This document shows, one piece after another, positions 44,886 to 57,200 of a stretch of 64,000 nt of DNA; position 1 is the stretch's first letter; each line of letters begins with the position of its first letter. Location: the NCBI GenBank assembly GCA_012934845.2, contig WNNJ02002029.1, forward strand, positions 1 through 64,000, read 5' to 3'. Source of the DNA: Pomphorhynchus laevis (lineage: Eukaryota; Acanthocephala; Palaeacanthocephala; Echinorhynchida; Pomphorhynchidae). The translations under genes were made by a program, and so were the position numbers. The notes beneath the pieces are model-generated. The model made no database searches, had not been told where the DNA came from, and saw nothing but the letters and a program-made list of their open reading frames with translations.

Positions 44886-45925
44886 AGTGTTCCTGTATCT
44901 GTAGTTAACAAAATGGCCATATATTATTTTTATATTATATATTTTTCTTCGCCGTTCCCATCTCATTCTTATGCGTACCAAGCGTACTCTCTTTTGGCGA
45001 AATTAATTTGAGTCCTCTTCCAACTCTAAATCCCACTGGAAAATCTTAAACTCAATTCTTTCAAGATCACCTACCCCTTGTAACATAAATCCTGATGAAT
45101 TTTCTGCTTATCTACAATCTAAGCTATCTACTTTACTTTCTCTTCTACCCATATGCCCCTTGTATCCTCTCTTCTCTTTAAATACTTTTCTCCCAGAGCT
45201 ATTCCATCTTCTTCCCGTTTCGTCTGATATAGTTTCTTCGGTTCTTTTGTCATTACCTAATAAAACATCTTCTGAGCCAATTCCCACTCACTTTCTTAAA
45301 AATATCTGTTCATATATCTCACCCTTCCTAACCACATTGTTCAACTTGTCTATCCGTAGCCGCACATTTCCTTCCTAATGGAAATGCGTCACTGTTCGTA
45401 CTCTCCTCAAAAAGCAATCTCTCGACCCCTCACTACCATCTTCGTACCGTCCTATCTCACTTTTCCCAACCCTCTCCAAACTCCTTGAGCGTCTTGTTCT
45501 CAAGCAAGTTAATGCATATCTATTTTCCTCCAACTTATTTCCTCCCTTCCAAGCTGCTTTTCGCTTTAATCACTCTACTGAAATTGCATGTCTTAAAGTT
45601 TATAACGACTTACTCATATCGCGCGATCAAAAATTATGTAGTGTCATAGTTTCTCTTGATCTCTCATCTGCTTTTGACATCGTCGATCACTCGATTCTTC
45701 TCCATCGTCTTCGTCATGATTATGGCTTCTCTTTACCCACTGTATCATGGTTTTCTTAATATCTATCAAACCGTACTTTTCGCGTGTGTTCTAACTCGTC
45801 TCTTTCCCATCCTTCTTCAATCTCGTCCGGTGTTCCACAAGGTATTAGGCCCTTTGCTGTTCTCTCTTCTTCTCTATAATTTGTCTTTTATTTCTTATAC
45901 ATTTAACTTCAATGTTATGCAATAT

Positions 45926-46157
45926 TTTTCACTGATCGGTTTGATATTATCCTCGTGTGGTTGCTTGAATCCTAGCAGCATCACTGTACACTACAATCAG
46001 CGTGGGTGGACCTCATCAGCAGTGAGCCCACGCCTACATTTAGTGTTTCGGTCATTTTACTGCTTCTGCTGATTTCTTATCGCCGAAATGCTGGTTTATA
46101 TTTGGCTTATACCAAATTACACAATTAATGTGTTCTATATATGCAATATTCACAATA
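45926..46157 (-). mobile_element. 232-bp insertion with hammerhead-like core
   Basis: Flanked by a perfect 12-bp direct repeat (45914-45925 and 46158-46169) inside LINE C, so it is a discrete insertion. It encodes no protein. The minus strand contains all core elements of a hammerhead ribozyme in permuted order (see the next entry). A partial second ATGCAATATTCAC at 46141-46153 suggests end repeats or slippage. Confidence 0.8.
46009..46053 (-). ncRNA. Hammerhead-ribozyme-like core (permuted, stem II open)
   Basis: Minus strand, 5' to 3': GACC (46053-46050), GAAA (46049-46046), then C-A / loop CTAAA / T-G-T (stem III: ACA with TGT, 46046-46044 and 46038-46036) with A at the cleavage position (46035). 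A 15-base stem I segment follows, then CTGATGA (46019-46013) and GGTC (46012-46009), which pairs with GACC as stem II. Core nucleotides and stems II and III fit the hammerhead consensus, including the G10.1-C11.1 pair. Stem I pairs poorly, so this copy may be inactive. Known PLEs and retrozymes carry hammerheads. Confidence 0.5.
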
Positions 46158-47129
46158 GTTATGCAATATGTTGATGACATTCTCATTTATAATCATGCAC
46201 CTGCTCATAATATTCATAATCTTAGTGTTTCTGTTTCCAGCTGTCTTGCCTCAGTTTTCAATCATATTCATCTCTTCGTCTGACTCTGAATACTAATAAA
46301 TCTAAAATAATGTGGATCCTTCCTCGACGCTTCGGCATAACCCCCCTCCGTATCATTAAATTCTACAATTCTCCCTATCGTTGACAATCTCGTTTTTCTA
46401 GGTTTCCATTTTGACAATATACTTTCACTTAAAACTTTCGTTAGTGATAAAGTACGCTCATCTACCCTGATTCTCCGCAACCTCCGTCAAATTCGTACAT
46501 TGATCGATTTTCCTTCATGTATGACTCATATCTTTTCTCATGTTCTCAAGACTCAATTATCGTCTTAGTCTATTTTCCAACTCACCTAAATCAACTCTTT
46601 TTTCCCTACAACGCATCGTCAACGTAGCCGTCCGAATTCTCCTCCGTCTTCGTCGTTTTGATCATACATCCTACCATCTTGCTTCTCTCGATTTGCCTAC
46701 AATTTATTTTCGTGTTCAAATTCGTCTTCTCATTGCTTTTCGCCTTGTAACTTTTCCTACTCCTTCATTTCTCAACCTTCCTTTTCTCGACAATTCTCGT
46801 CCTGATTACTGTTCTTTGCGTTCTCGTAATTCCCTTCTTTAACATGTCCCAAACTACTCTACCTCTTTTGGCTTCCGCTCTTTCCTTGTGGCTGCTTATC
46901 TCTCATGACATCATCTGCCCATTCATATACGCCAATCAAACCTCAATGTCGTGTTTTAAACGCCAAATCCGGTCTCATTTAAACAAATTTATTTATATGA
47001 CGTTTGATGTTTTTTTAGTAAGTGGACTTGTAATCGTGCAGTTGGCACGCATTTGCCACTTTAAATAAATTATAATTAATGAATTTGATCGCATTAATGT
47101 TAATATCTAAGATTAATATTTTTATAGCT

Positions 47130-49447
47130 CCCTGCAAATGAACTCAACATTGAAAACAATTGCAATAGAGACATATGTCCGAGACTACATCTTTGCACCT
47201 GTGTCCAGAGAACATGTGGTGTCATCAGTGTACACCACTAGACGTTGTTCACGTTTAAATGTTTTGAATAGGTTAATGGAGGCAGCAAGGTATAAGATAG
47301 AAGAAAAGGGGAACCTTGAGGCACACCAGCAATAGGGTAGAACTAGCGTGTTTTAGGGTCATCTGCATAGAAGAACCTCTTGGTGTACGGCAATATCTCC
47401 AACATGTTAACAATTCTCGCAGTTAGCCCGATGGACCTTAGAGAAGAGATAACAAAGGGAATGGAAATGCGTTAGGTTTTGGTGGTGCCTGGAAGTGACC
47501 CCAGGATCCAAGGATATCTGGAACAGATAGATCCTTGCTCCCGAAGTCGCCTTAGGGCGGGATTGGTTGGGGAGAAATAGTGGCTTTATAATTATGTAGG
47601 GAAAGTGACTCCTCAAAAATTTTGTCAAGGCCTATACTACCGATCCAACCCAAGGCTCTCTCACTCCAGCAGCCAAACTTCTCCTTGAATATCTCCCAAA
47701 AGGAAGACTAAGAAGGGTTAAGGCGAGCAATTATGACCCTATCACTACTCAGCTTAAACCTATATCTAGAGCTCCAATATTCATTTGAGAGGACTTGTCC
47801 GGCTAAAACAGAAAGATTGGGAAGGCGTAGCATTCTAGCTAGAACCATGAGCTTTGTTGGAGTGGGATTGTAAATTCGACCTTTCTAGATAGTCGAAAGG
47901 ATCGCGGTAGCTTGCGATGATAGGTAGAAATTGAATTGGGTGACACTCGCAGTTCCTATTCTAGGGAAGAGTTGGATAGCCGCGTGGAAGCAGGCCACTC
48001 TGATTGGATCAAAGTGAAACTTCCTTTTCTGTAGTGTATCTTCCTATAACCGACAACGTAGTAAGTCGTGCGATATGGACAGTTGTTGGCGTGATTGTCA
48101 ATACAGGTCGGCTCAAGCATCCACCACTCATGTAGCATAAGAATGTCGAGGAGAGAATTTGTTGTAGTGCAATGAAAGGTGGGGGATGGTGGTGTATGTA
48201 TAAGATTATCGTTCCTGGGTCTGCGGTGTGCTGCATTAATCCAACGAACAGTTCTGTCGTTGAAGTCACCAATTAACATGTCCTAACCGCTGCCTAAAAT
48301 ACGATTCAGGAGGTCACGGTTCTTGTGAATTTCACCTGGTCGGATAAAGACATTGGCTATGCTGATACGTTTACCGTTCTTAAAAAGTGTAATCGCTAAA
48401 CAAGAAAGGGCTGGACAATAATAGTTTAGTGTGAGAGATGATCTTAAGGAGCTTTCACTAGGGTTAAAATACCTTGAGAGGAATATGAGTGAGGAGGGGT
48501 GATATACGGAGTATAGTGTGTATAGATATGCTTTCCGATAATTCGAGTAATGTCCTGGGAAGAGTGGATAGACCGTGTATCCTGAAGGACTATAACATCT
48601 GAATCTCCTTCAGATAAAAGGCAGGATATTCAGTGAAAAACGATCTGGACTAGTTCCTATTGCTTGGAGTAGCCGGAAGGGGCAGACCTGATCTAGTCGT
48701 ACGAGAGGTGGAAAGTCTTCCATCCCACATCCGGACTCAGTAGAAGAGGTTCATTGATTCCGGTCAATATCTTCAATTCTCGAGCCAGGTGGAGTAACTT
48801 GCCAGGACTTCTCTTTTTTGGAAAGTCTGTCAGGAACCGGATTTTGAACATATGCACCTTGTTTTTTGTAGCAGATACGGCTGTTTCAGATGAAGAAAGC
48901 GACATAGTGAGAGCATTCACGAGTAAAGTTATGAGCTTCTCCATTTTTAGAGTTATACAACGTTTTAATCAATAAGTCTGATGATATCCATATCTGACAA
49001 GTTCTTTTTGCTAACACCAGCAAAGGACTCCGGTTGGCTGGTGTTAGGAATAGTATTGGCATGACGCTTAGCATAATTCATGAATTCTCTGCACTTCCTG
49101 GACCACGATGGGTGATTTTCCCCATAATTAGCGCAGTGCGGGTGGTTGGTGCATTGTTTGCATTTAAAGTGGTTCAAGTCCTTAGAACTACATACCCCGC
49201 AAGCAGGGGTGTGTCAGCTTGAATCCCAATGCCCCCACTTATGACATTTGTTGCAATGGGGAAACGTATTGTCATTAATATTAATCAGATTTAATTTTAA
49301 ATTACAGCCCACAAAGGGGGTAACGACATATTTGGATAGCAGCTCGGCATTGTCCGCCGTGGTGTTGCAGAATTTTAAAGGAAAGAGGTATCCTTTTCTC
49401 ATTTTAATGAAGCGAATATCGTGTATCTTGAATAGGTTACATTGACT
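47130..49447 (-). mobile_element. LINE family A, decayed copy 3
   Basis: Minus strand, from ORF1 (near 49440) to the RT (YTDD block near 47225). ORF1: FPHCNKCHKWGHWDSS near 49220-49260 and CTNHPHCANYGENHPSWSRK near 49110. Endonuclease: MLIGDFNDRTVRWINAAHRR from 48279, FHCTTTNSLLDILM. About 390 bases between the linker and the RT catalytic region are missing, and the 3' part after YTDD is cut off. Many frame changes. Confidence 0.85.
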
Positions 49448-50560
49448 GGTTTTGTCCTTATCATCAATGACAGCCGGACAACGACGGCTCGTTCCAGCCC
49501 TTATCAGGCAGTGCGATATTGAGGATGGACTGCAACGACGACCAGATTACGTTGTCGTACTCGAACAACAGCTGATGTTCATAACACGGCGCGCTGTATC
49601 AGTATACATCATCTTCGGTATCGTGGAACAATTTTTAGTCAGAAACAGCGCATCGTGAGCGTAGAGAAAAGATAGTCTTCCAGATAGGCACTGTAATTTA
49701 TTGCAGCTTCAACTTCAACACCTTGTCGATGCTTTCAATGCATCCTATTGTTGACCCAAGCAGCATTGCTGATACCGGGTCTATGTGTTTGATGTCTGGA
49801 GCGACTTCCATGAACGGCCTCGCAACATCGTCGTTGTCAGTAATTAGCTCACACTTGCCGAGATTGATGACGAGATCAAGCTCATTTGCTTTCTCCGTTA
49901 ACAAACTCCAGTCTGTCAGCAACGTGTCCACATTTCATTCTAACGTCTATATACAACATATTGCATTCCTACTTGATCCACTTTGTCAGTGCCAAGGCAG
50001 CGAAACATAAGAGCAGCGGACCGAACGGATCGCTTTGCTGTGTTCTCTTCTTCCGATATCAGTGTGTACTGTCCGAACCGTTGATACAATTGGTCAGAGT
50101 AGCAACTAGGCACGAAGGAATACAACTCCGGTAGCTCTTCACGGATGACTGCTAATATCGCATCGTGGTTCAGCGTGTTGAAAACGTTTGTGAAATCGAT
50201 TTTCAACAGAGCATGACCATCACCGATGTTCGCTAAATAGCAGCGACCGTCATGTGCAACTGCCTCCGCTCCGTGTTGAATTTCGAAGCTGACGCCCCAC
50301 TCTGTAACTGTAAAGCAACTGTGAGCGAAGAGTAGTTGATGCTAGCCATTCTTGGTGTTTAGTTTTACGACGATCTACTAATGGTGACACTCTACCGGCA
50401 GCAAACATACAAAACGTCTTGGGAACGTATTTAAGTATTCGACCTGTATGAGATCCAACCACGACGCCGAGTAGCATCTGAGCTTGCGCATATTTGTTGT
50501 TGCTAGCTTGAATAGCAGTTGTAGCGTTGTCCGTGTCTTAAGTGCCTGTAGGATCGATGA
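49448..50560 (-). pseudogene. LINE family F reverse transcriptase, decayed
   Basis: Minus strand: YVPKTFCMFAAGRVSPLVDR (50430-50370; related RTs have 'GARLIALNKKDGG'), QHGAEAVAHDGRCYLANIG, ALLKIDFTNVFNTLNHDAIL (about 50210) and ELPELYSFVPSCYSD. A gap covers the QGDPL and catalytic Asp-Asp blocks, then come NELDLVINLGKCELI (about 49870) and a tail with FEYDNVIWSSLQSILNIALP near 49530. This is the RT type with 'KLDFSNAFNT...' also seen in family D relatives. Heavily broken. Confidence 0.65.
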
Positions 50561-51111
50561 TTAAAGACTACCGACCTAGTTGTGGAATCAGTTGCAATAT
50601 AACCGTTTAAAAAACACAATTTGATCCCAAGCATGGGCTACTATGTGTTCCATGATTATATACAACGCCACTTGACGTCAAACTCAGTTACCGCAGGCAA
50701 ACTGTGCAAATGCCGGTTTTCTTCTGATTGTAATTGTATAGTGTAGGTTTAAGCTGTTAATTTTTTTGTTTGTAATCAGTTGAACAATCAGAACTTACTG
50801 ACATTTTAGTTTTAAAGATTCGTTTTTTTTGCTGACATGTGTCATCAATATATAAAATTATTATATATTAATATATAATGAACAAAGAAGGAAAACTTAT
50901 CTTGAAACACATTTGGATTTTATTTAAAAAATAAATAGTTTTTTATTTTGATTTTAGTCAAAAATGAAGTTACTTAAAAATGAAGCTCGAAAACACTTTA
51001 ACAGCAAATAAGATAAAATATATATTTAGTTCTTAAGTTCATAAATCTAACAAACCTCCCGTTTGATATTTTAAACATATGCATATTTTATGCATTTTGA
51101 GTAGATATTTC
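50561..51111. promoter_or_regulatory. Upstream region of ABT1, possible promoter
   Basis: About 550 bases between the LINE F remnant and the ABT1 start codon; A+T-rich, with TATAAAATTATTATATAT near 50850-50867. No defined promoter elements or upstream exon can be supported. It must hold the promoter unless the gene starts further upstream across the LINE remnants. Confidence 0.3.
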
Positions 51112-51299
51112 ATGGACGCATTAACAACTTCAGCTGATGAATCAAAAGCGTTAACAAAGATAACTGATCACTTTAAGAAATGCGGTGTGGTTTACCTCAG
51201 TAGAATCCCGACTAAGATGAACGTTACTAATGTTCGCTCATATTTGGATGAATTTGGCGAAATCGGACGTCTATATTTGGTACCTGAAAATAAAGTTGA
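51112..51299 (+). CDS. ABT1: ABT1 exon 1
   Basis: Starts at ATG 51112 (MDALTTSADESKAL). An in-frame ATG at 51079 would add 11 hydrophobic residues unlike the family's acidic N-terminus, so the second is preferred. Encodes the first half of the RRM and ends in phase 2 at GTTGA|GTAAGG. Confidence 0.88.
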
Positions 51300-54200
51300 G
51301 TAAGGATATATTTTAATAATAACATTGTAAAAATACATTTGTTTAGGATGATTTTAATATGGTCTGCCTATTCGTTTACTAATAGAATAGCAATCGAATA
51401 AAGAATCATTCAATTGGTTGTTATTCATTTATCATTTTTCAATGATAAAGATACGTCAATAAATATACGCAATATATTTTTAAAAATGCTGCCTTTTTAA
51501 AAATCTTACTTTATGAAAATTTTTATCTATTAATTGTTCATATTAATTATCTATTATATTAATTGTAATAATCTATTATATTAATTATATCTATTATTAA
51601 TTAATATATATTATATCTATTATAATTAATTATTAATTATATCTATTATATAATTATATATTGGATTTATAGTATGAATAATCTGTATTGAAAATATTGT
51701 CGGCTAAGTAATTATTATAACCAATTAATAATTAATAATAGAAATTCGTGTAGAAAGCCATTTTGCCGCACAAACAACAGAAAGTTCACATTTATTAAGC
51801 TTTCGATAATCGTCTGTTACTATCATCAGAAAATCTAGAATAAAATAAACATAAAAAGTTAAATATAAAGACAATATGCTGTAGTAATTAGTGAAATTAT
51901 TTTGGGACTCAAAACACCTTAAGTGCTCTAACGAATCACTCGTCATTCGCATTAAGCTTAGGAGTCATTTCTTTTATTGATAGAGATTCCAACAGTTGTA
52001 GATCTTCTTTACGTTTGTTATAATACAAAATTCTTTTTTGTTTTGTCTATAATGCATGTTGGATAATTGTTATTTGTGAAGAGCTGCTTTATGAGCTTTA
52101 TTTCTTGATCGAATGTTTGCCAGTCTGAGCTCAGTTTATATGCACGATATATCATACTTTGTGAAGCGCTTATTTTGTATTGGTAAGGGCAGACGCTACA
52201 GTAGATGATGTACGTGCCATCATTTGTGCTTTTCATGTACATTTTAATATATTAATATTTAAATATTAGTTATTAACTTAACTGATAATGTTTAGTAATT
52301 ATAATTGTTAATTATATTTTTTAGTATACAACATTTATTTTGTATATAAGAAAGTTACAATGTACGGGTTACCCGCAAATAGGCCCTTGTTATCATTATT
52401 AGACTTAGAACGTTATTTTGTGATTTTGTGTGATCATTGGTTGTTCCATGTTTGCTTTCCGACATGCGTAAGGTTTCATTCTTATTGACATTGAAACACC
52501 ATTTGCTATTAATGTTGAGATCCTTGATCGTAAGTTAGTATACAATTTATGTACGAATAATGGCTTTGAGTGGATAGTATTGATATTTGCTTCAGTACTG
52601 CGTTCGTTGTCGGACTCATCCCTCCTATGGTCGATAATATAATCGGATGAAAGGATACATGCTCAACTTTCACTATTCGTTCAATATATTTTGCATTTTC
52701 GCGGTTTTTGTGCTATTTGAGGGGGCCTGATATTCGAGATAGGGAATACGACGAAGCCAAGATTTATTTAGATTTATTTTTTGCACAGTTATGAACAAAT
52801 TCATATTCTATAAAGCTTATAAGTCAGCTATAATTAGGCTACTATCCCCTCACGTTGGAATACCTTTTATTTGTCTAAATATAGATGTCCCTACCTTTAA
52901 ATAATTCTGATTTATTAATATTGGTTTTATTAAGAATAAGGCTACCTTGATAAATTTGTTCGCTTATTGAATAAAATATGTTAGAGTTAAATACACATAT
53001 ATCATCAATATATCGAAACATATTTCATATCTTTATATACTTTAGATTTTTTACCCAGTTATGAACAAATTCATATTCTATAAAACTTAAAAATAAGTCA
53101 GCTATAATTGCGCTACTATATCCCTCACGTTGGAATGCTTTTTATTTGTCTAAATATGGATTTTGAATAATAATTAGAAATATGGATTTCCAAGTAATTT
53201 TGATATATCAAAATGTTTAAGGCTTCTATTAATTCAATTTTATCCATTTAGTAATTTAGTTATGTTAGATTAACACAGATTATATTATTTACTATCTATA
53301 ATATTTTTCTATATATAATATTCTATCAGATATTATAAAATATTTGATATATATTTGATATATCAAATCTGTAAATTCGTCGTACAGTTCATAACTTTAT
53401 CAAGGTCTGTCTTAAGAAAATTTTGATTGGAACATATTTTTGATTAAAAGCTGTTATAATAAAATAAGTTAAACTTGATCTCGTTTATTAATTTTGTTTG
53501 TATTAAATAGTTTAATATTTGGTGTATAGAGGAACATCTGATGATCAAAAGAAGACATTTAAATACGTGGAAGGATGGGTTGAATTTAAAAACAAGAATG
53601 ACGCAAAGCGATGCGCGAAATTTTTGAATAATCAACAAGTGAGCGGTTTTAATCGAAAATCACCGTGGTATTTTGACCTATGGAATATTAAGTAAGTTCT
53701 AAATTTCCTAAAAGCTAATTTGGATGAAGATTTATTAGTCGCTTTATGTATTTTTATATTTCATTAAATGAATAATTGAATTCAAAATAAATTTATTACT
53801 TTAAGCGTTTATCGTGAAACGCTTTCTTCTTTTTTGATAGTCTAGCCAGCGTATCTGTCAACCCCTAGCAGTTAGGAAATAAACCTAAAATATTTGTTGT
53901 TTAGTCATTTAAAAAAATGTTAGATTCGTAAAAATGAACAAATGTATTGAAATGATCAAATTATTTGATCGTTAAATGATCAAAAATATGACGGTTTAAT
54001 AAATCAACGATATAAGTATATGCATTACATGATAATCCAATAACTAACAAGTACGCGTTTCGTATAACTAATTTTAAAAATGTCATGATGTTCAAAAATA
54101 TGACGATGTATAAAATTAACGATATAATTTTGCTCAGAATAAATTATGTGCAAAATTTATTTATAGAACATGGACTTATAGCATTAATGTGTATGTTTGA

Positions 54201-57200
54201 TCAATAAAAAAGTGCTCCTAATTTTAACTTCAGAAATTAAAATTATTTTCTAAATCTAGTTCTGCAAACAGGTCATGGACGTCGTCATAATAACTACCAA
54301 TTTGCTTTTAATAAGATTAATAATCTGTATATAAATGTCTAAAATTTCTAAAACGCGCATCGTCTGTGTACTGATCAACGTTTTATCTTTAATTAGCTGC
54401 AGCTAATAAAGTCGAACACAAGTTTTTAGTCTGATTATGTCGACTAAAATTTTGATTGGGCATCATTATACGTAAGAATTCAATAACTGGATATCATTAA
54501 GTCAAAAGTATTTACATATTCACCACTACCATAATTTGGTTACTTACTCAATTTGCTTACTCATATTAGACATAATGAAGTAAAGATAATTCGCTTAATC
54601 ATCTATGAACGACGTTTCGCCTTAATGCCCTTAATAATTTTTTTACAAAACTAACAAACAAGTATAAGCTTGATGCTTGCATGTTCTATTTCGTAAAATA
54701 TGGATTAAGCAACAAACAGGAGTACAAACTTGTATCCATGTTAAGTTTAGAATAGTTAAGTCATGGATAAATAAATCTATTTATATCAACCTGTTTGATT
54801 AACAGCTTGATAAAAACACCACCAACACCACCAACACCACCAACACCACCAACACCACCAACACAACCAACACCACCAACACCACCAACACCACCAACAC
54901 CACCAACACCACCAACACCACCAACACCACCAACACCACCAACACCACCAACACCACCAACACCACCAACACCACCAACACCACCAACACCACCAACACC
55001 ACCAACACCACCAACACCACCAACACCACCAACACCACCAACACCACCAACACCACCAACACCACCAACACCACCAACACCACCAACACCACCAACACCA
55101 CCAACACCACCAACACCACCAACACCACCAACACCACCAACACCACCAACACCACCAACACCACCAACACCACCAACACCACCAACACCACCAACACCAC
55201 CAACACCACCAACACCACCAACACCACCAACACCACCAACACCACCAACACCACCAACACCACCAACACCACCAACACCACCAACACCACCAACACCACC
55301 AACACCACCAACACCACCAACACCACCAACACCACCAACACCACCAACACCACCAACACCACCAACACCACCAACACCACCAACACCACCAACACCACCA
55401 ACACCACCAACACCACCAACACCACCAACACCACCAACACCACCAACACCACCAACACCACCAACACCACCAACACCACCAACACCACCAACACCACCAA
55501 CACCACCAACACCACCAACACCACCAACACCACCAACACCACCAACACCACCAACACCACCAACACCACCAACACCACCAACACCACCAACACCACCAAC
55601 ACCACCAACACCACCAACACCACCAACACCACCAACACCACCAACACCACCAACACCACCAACACCACCAACACCACCAACACCACCAACACCACCAACA
55701 CCACCAACACCACCAACACCACCAACACCACCAACACCACCAACACCACCAACACCACCAACACCACCAACACCACCAACACCACCAACACCACCAACAC
55801 CACCAACACCACCAACACCACCAACACCACCAACACCACCAACACCACCAACACCACCAACACCACCAACACCACCAACACCACCAACACCACCAACACC
55901 ACCAACACCACCAACACCACCAACACCACCAACACCACCAACACCACCAACACCACCAACACCACCAACACCACCAACACCACCAACACCACCAACACCA
56001 CCAACACCACCAACACCAAATGGTGGTGTTGGTGGTGTTGGTGGTTCCAATATCATGCATTAACAGCATGATATTTGAATCGAACAGGCAATTCCATATA
56101 TTTATCATTGCAATCCGTCAATGAAAGTTATATCGAATTTTTTAAACACTAAATAATTAAAATTTTTAAAATATGATATTTAATTATATTGAAATATATC
56201 AAAATATATTTTAATATATATTCTAATATTTAATTACGAGTTTATATAAATAAATTATTTATCCAGAGACCAAAAGGCACATGGATTCCAGATAAAAGAA
56301 GATAGAGATTATATAAAACACCAGCTTATACTTGTGCGTCTTGCTATAAATTTGTACATCGGAATTATAGCAAGACGATTATAGCATTAATTATTGCTAT
56401 ATTACATTATAGCAATTAATGTAATCATTAATAAATGATTACATTAATTAATGTAATCATTTATTACATTACATTTTATAATTTCATAAAAACAATGTTT
56501 TCATACTATCAATTGATTTACATTTGCATTTTAAATAAAATAAACCAAAGTTTAAATAAAAAAGGAACAGAAATTAAGTATTAAAAGTATACATTTGACG
56601 ATATATACAAACAAATACATCGGACGTGTAGGTTATTTAACCTCCCAAAATTCAATGATTTGTTGTAGTTTTAATTTTCATTTATTTTAAAGATATTTAC
56701 CGACATTCAAATGGTCGCATCTTAATGAGGATAAAATATATCAAAATGCAGTTAAACGCCAAAAACTTCAGCAGGAAATTAAATTGGCTAAGAATAAAGC
56801 TGAATTCTACAAAGAGTGTATGAAGAAAAGTAAGTTTGACAATTGTCAGCATTCGTGCTAGTTACCATTTTTAATATTATATAATATATTATATTATATT
56901 AATATATTATTTAATATATTTTTTTAATATATATTTAAAAATGTTTAAATCCTAAATATTGAAAATATTAAATATTTAATTTTTTAAATTAAGCTATAAA
57001 AATATATTACTTTAAGTAATTATGATGATTTTAATTACCAGATAAATTATGCAAATATTTCCACACAAACAAAATCACATTGAAAACTCACTATGAGATT
57101 ATAAGCTACTGCTTATAAAATTTCCATTTTATCAAATGGAAATGCACATTTTGATTTTTTTTCTGACGACTTGATACAAAATTGATATTGAAAATTCGAA

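Larger units (their letters stand above)
44940..47070 (+). mobile_element. LINE family C, 5'-truncated copy with an insertion
   Basis: Matches 31470-33350 of LINE C: linker, RT (SLDLSSAFDIVDHS near 45655, GVPQG near 45830), tail and the 3' hairpin at 47037. It is broken by frameshifts. Between 45925 and 46158, just before the YADD region (here GTTATGCAATATGTTGATGA), it is interrupted by a 232-bp insertion flanked by the 12-bp duplication GTTATGCAATAT. It keeps Trp codons at sites that are stops in the 28-kb copy. Confidence 0.88.
51300..53529. other. ABT1 intron 1
   Basis: 2.2 kb, A+T-rich, holding antisense remnants of three retroelements: a Penelope-like fragment, the 3' part of an RLE-type LINE and a rearranged Naiad fragment. 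A TATAT/TTAAT microsatellite is at about 51530-51660. Confidence 0.85.

Noticed and set aside
54761-56108. Four overlapping 400+ residue open frames (TPP, GGV, CWW and VLV repeats).
   Set aside because: They are the stop-free translation of one 9-bp minisatellite on both strands, within an intron; no start context or non-repetitive protein.
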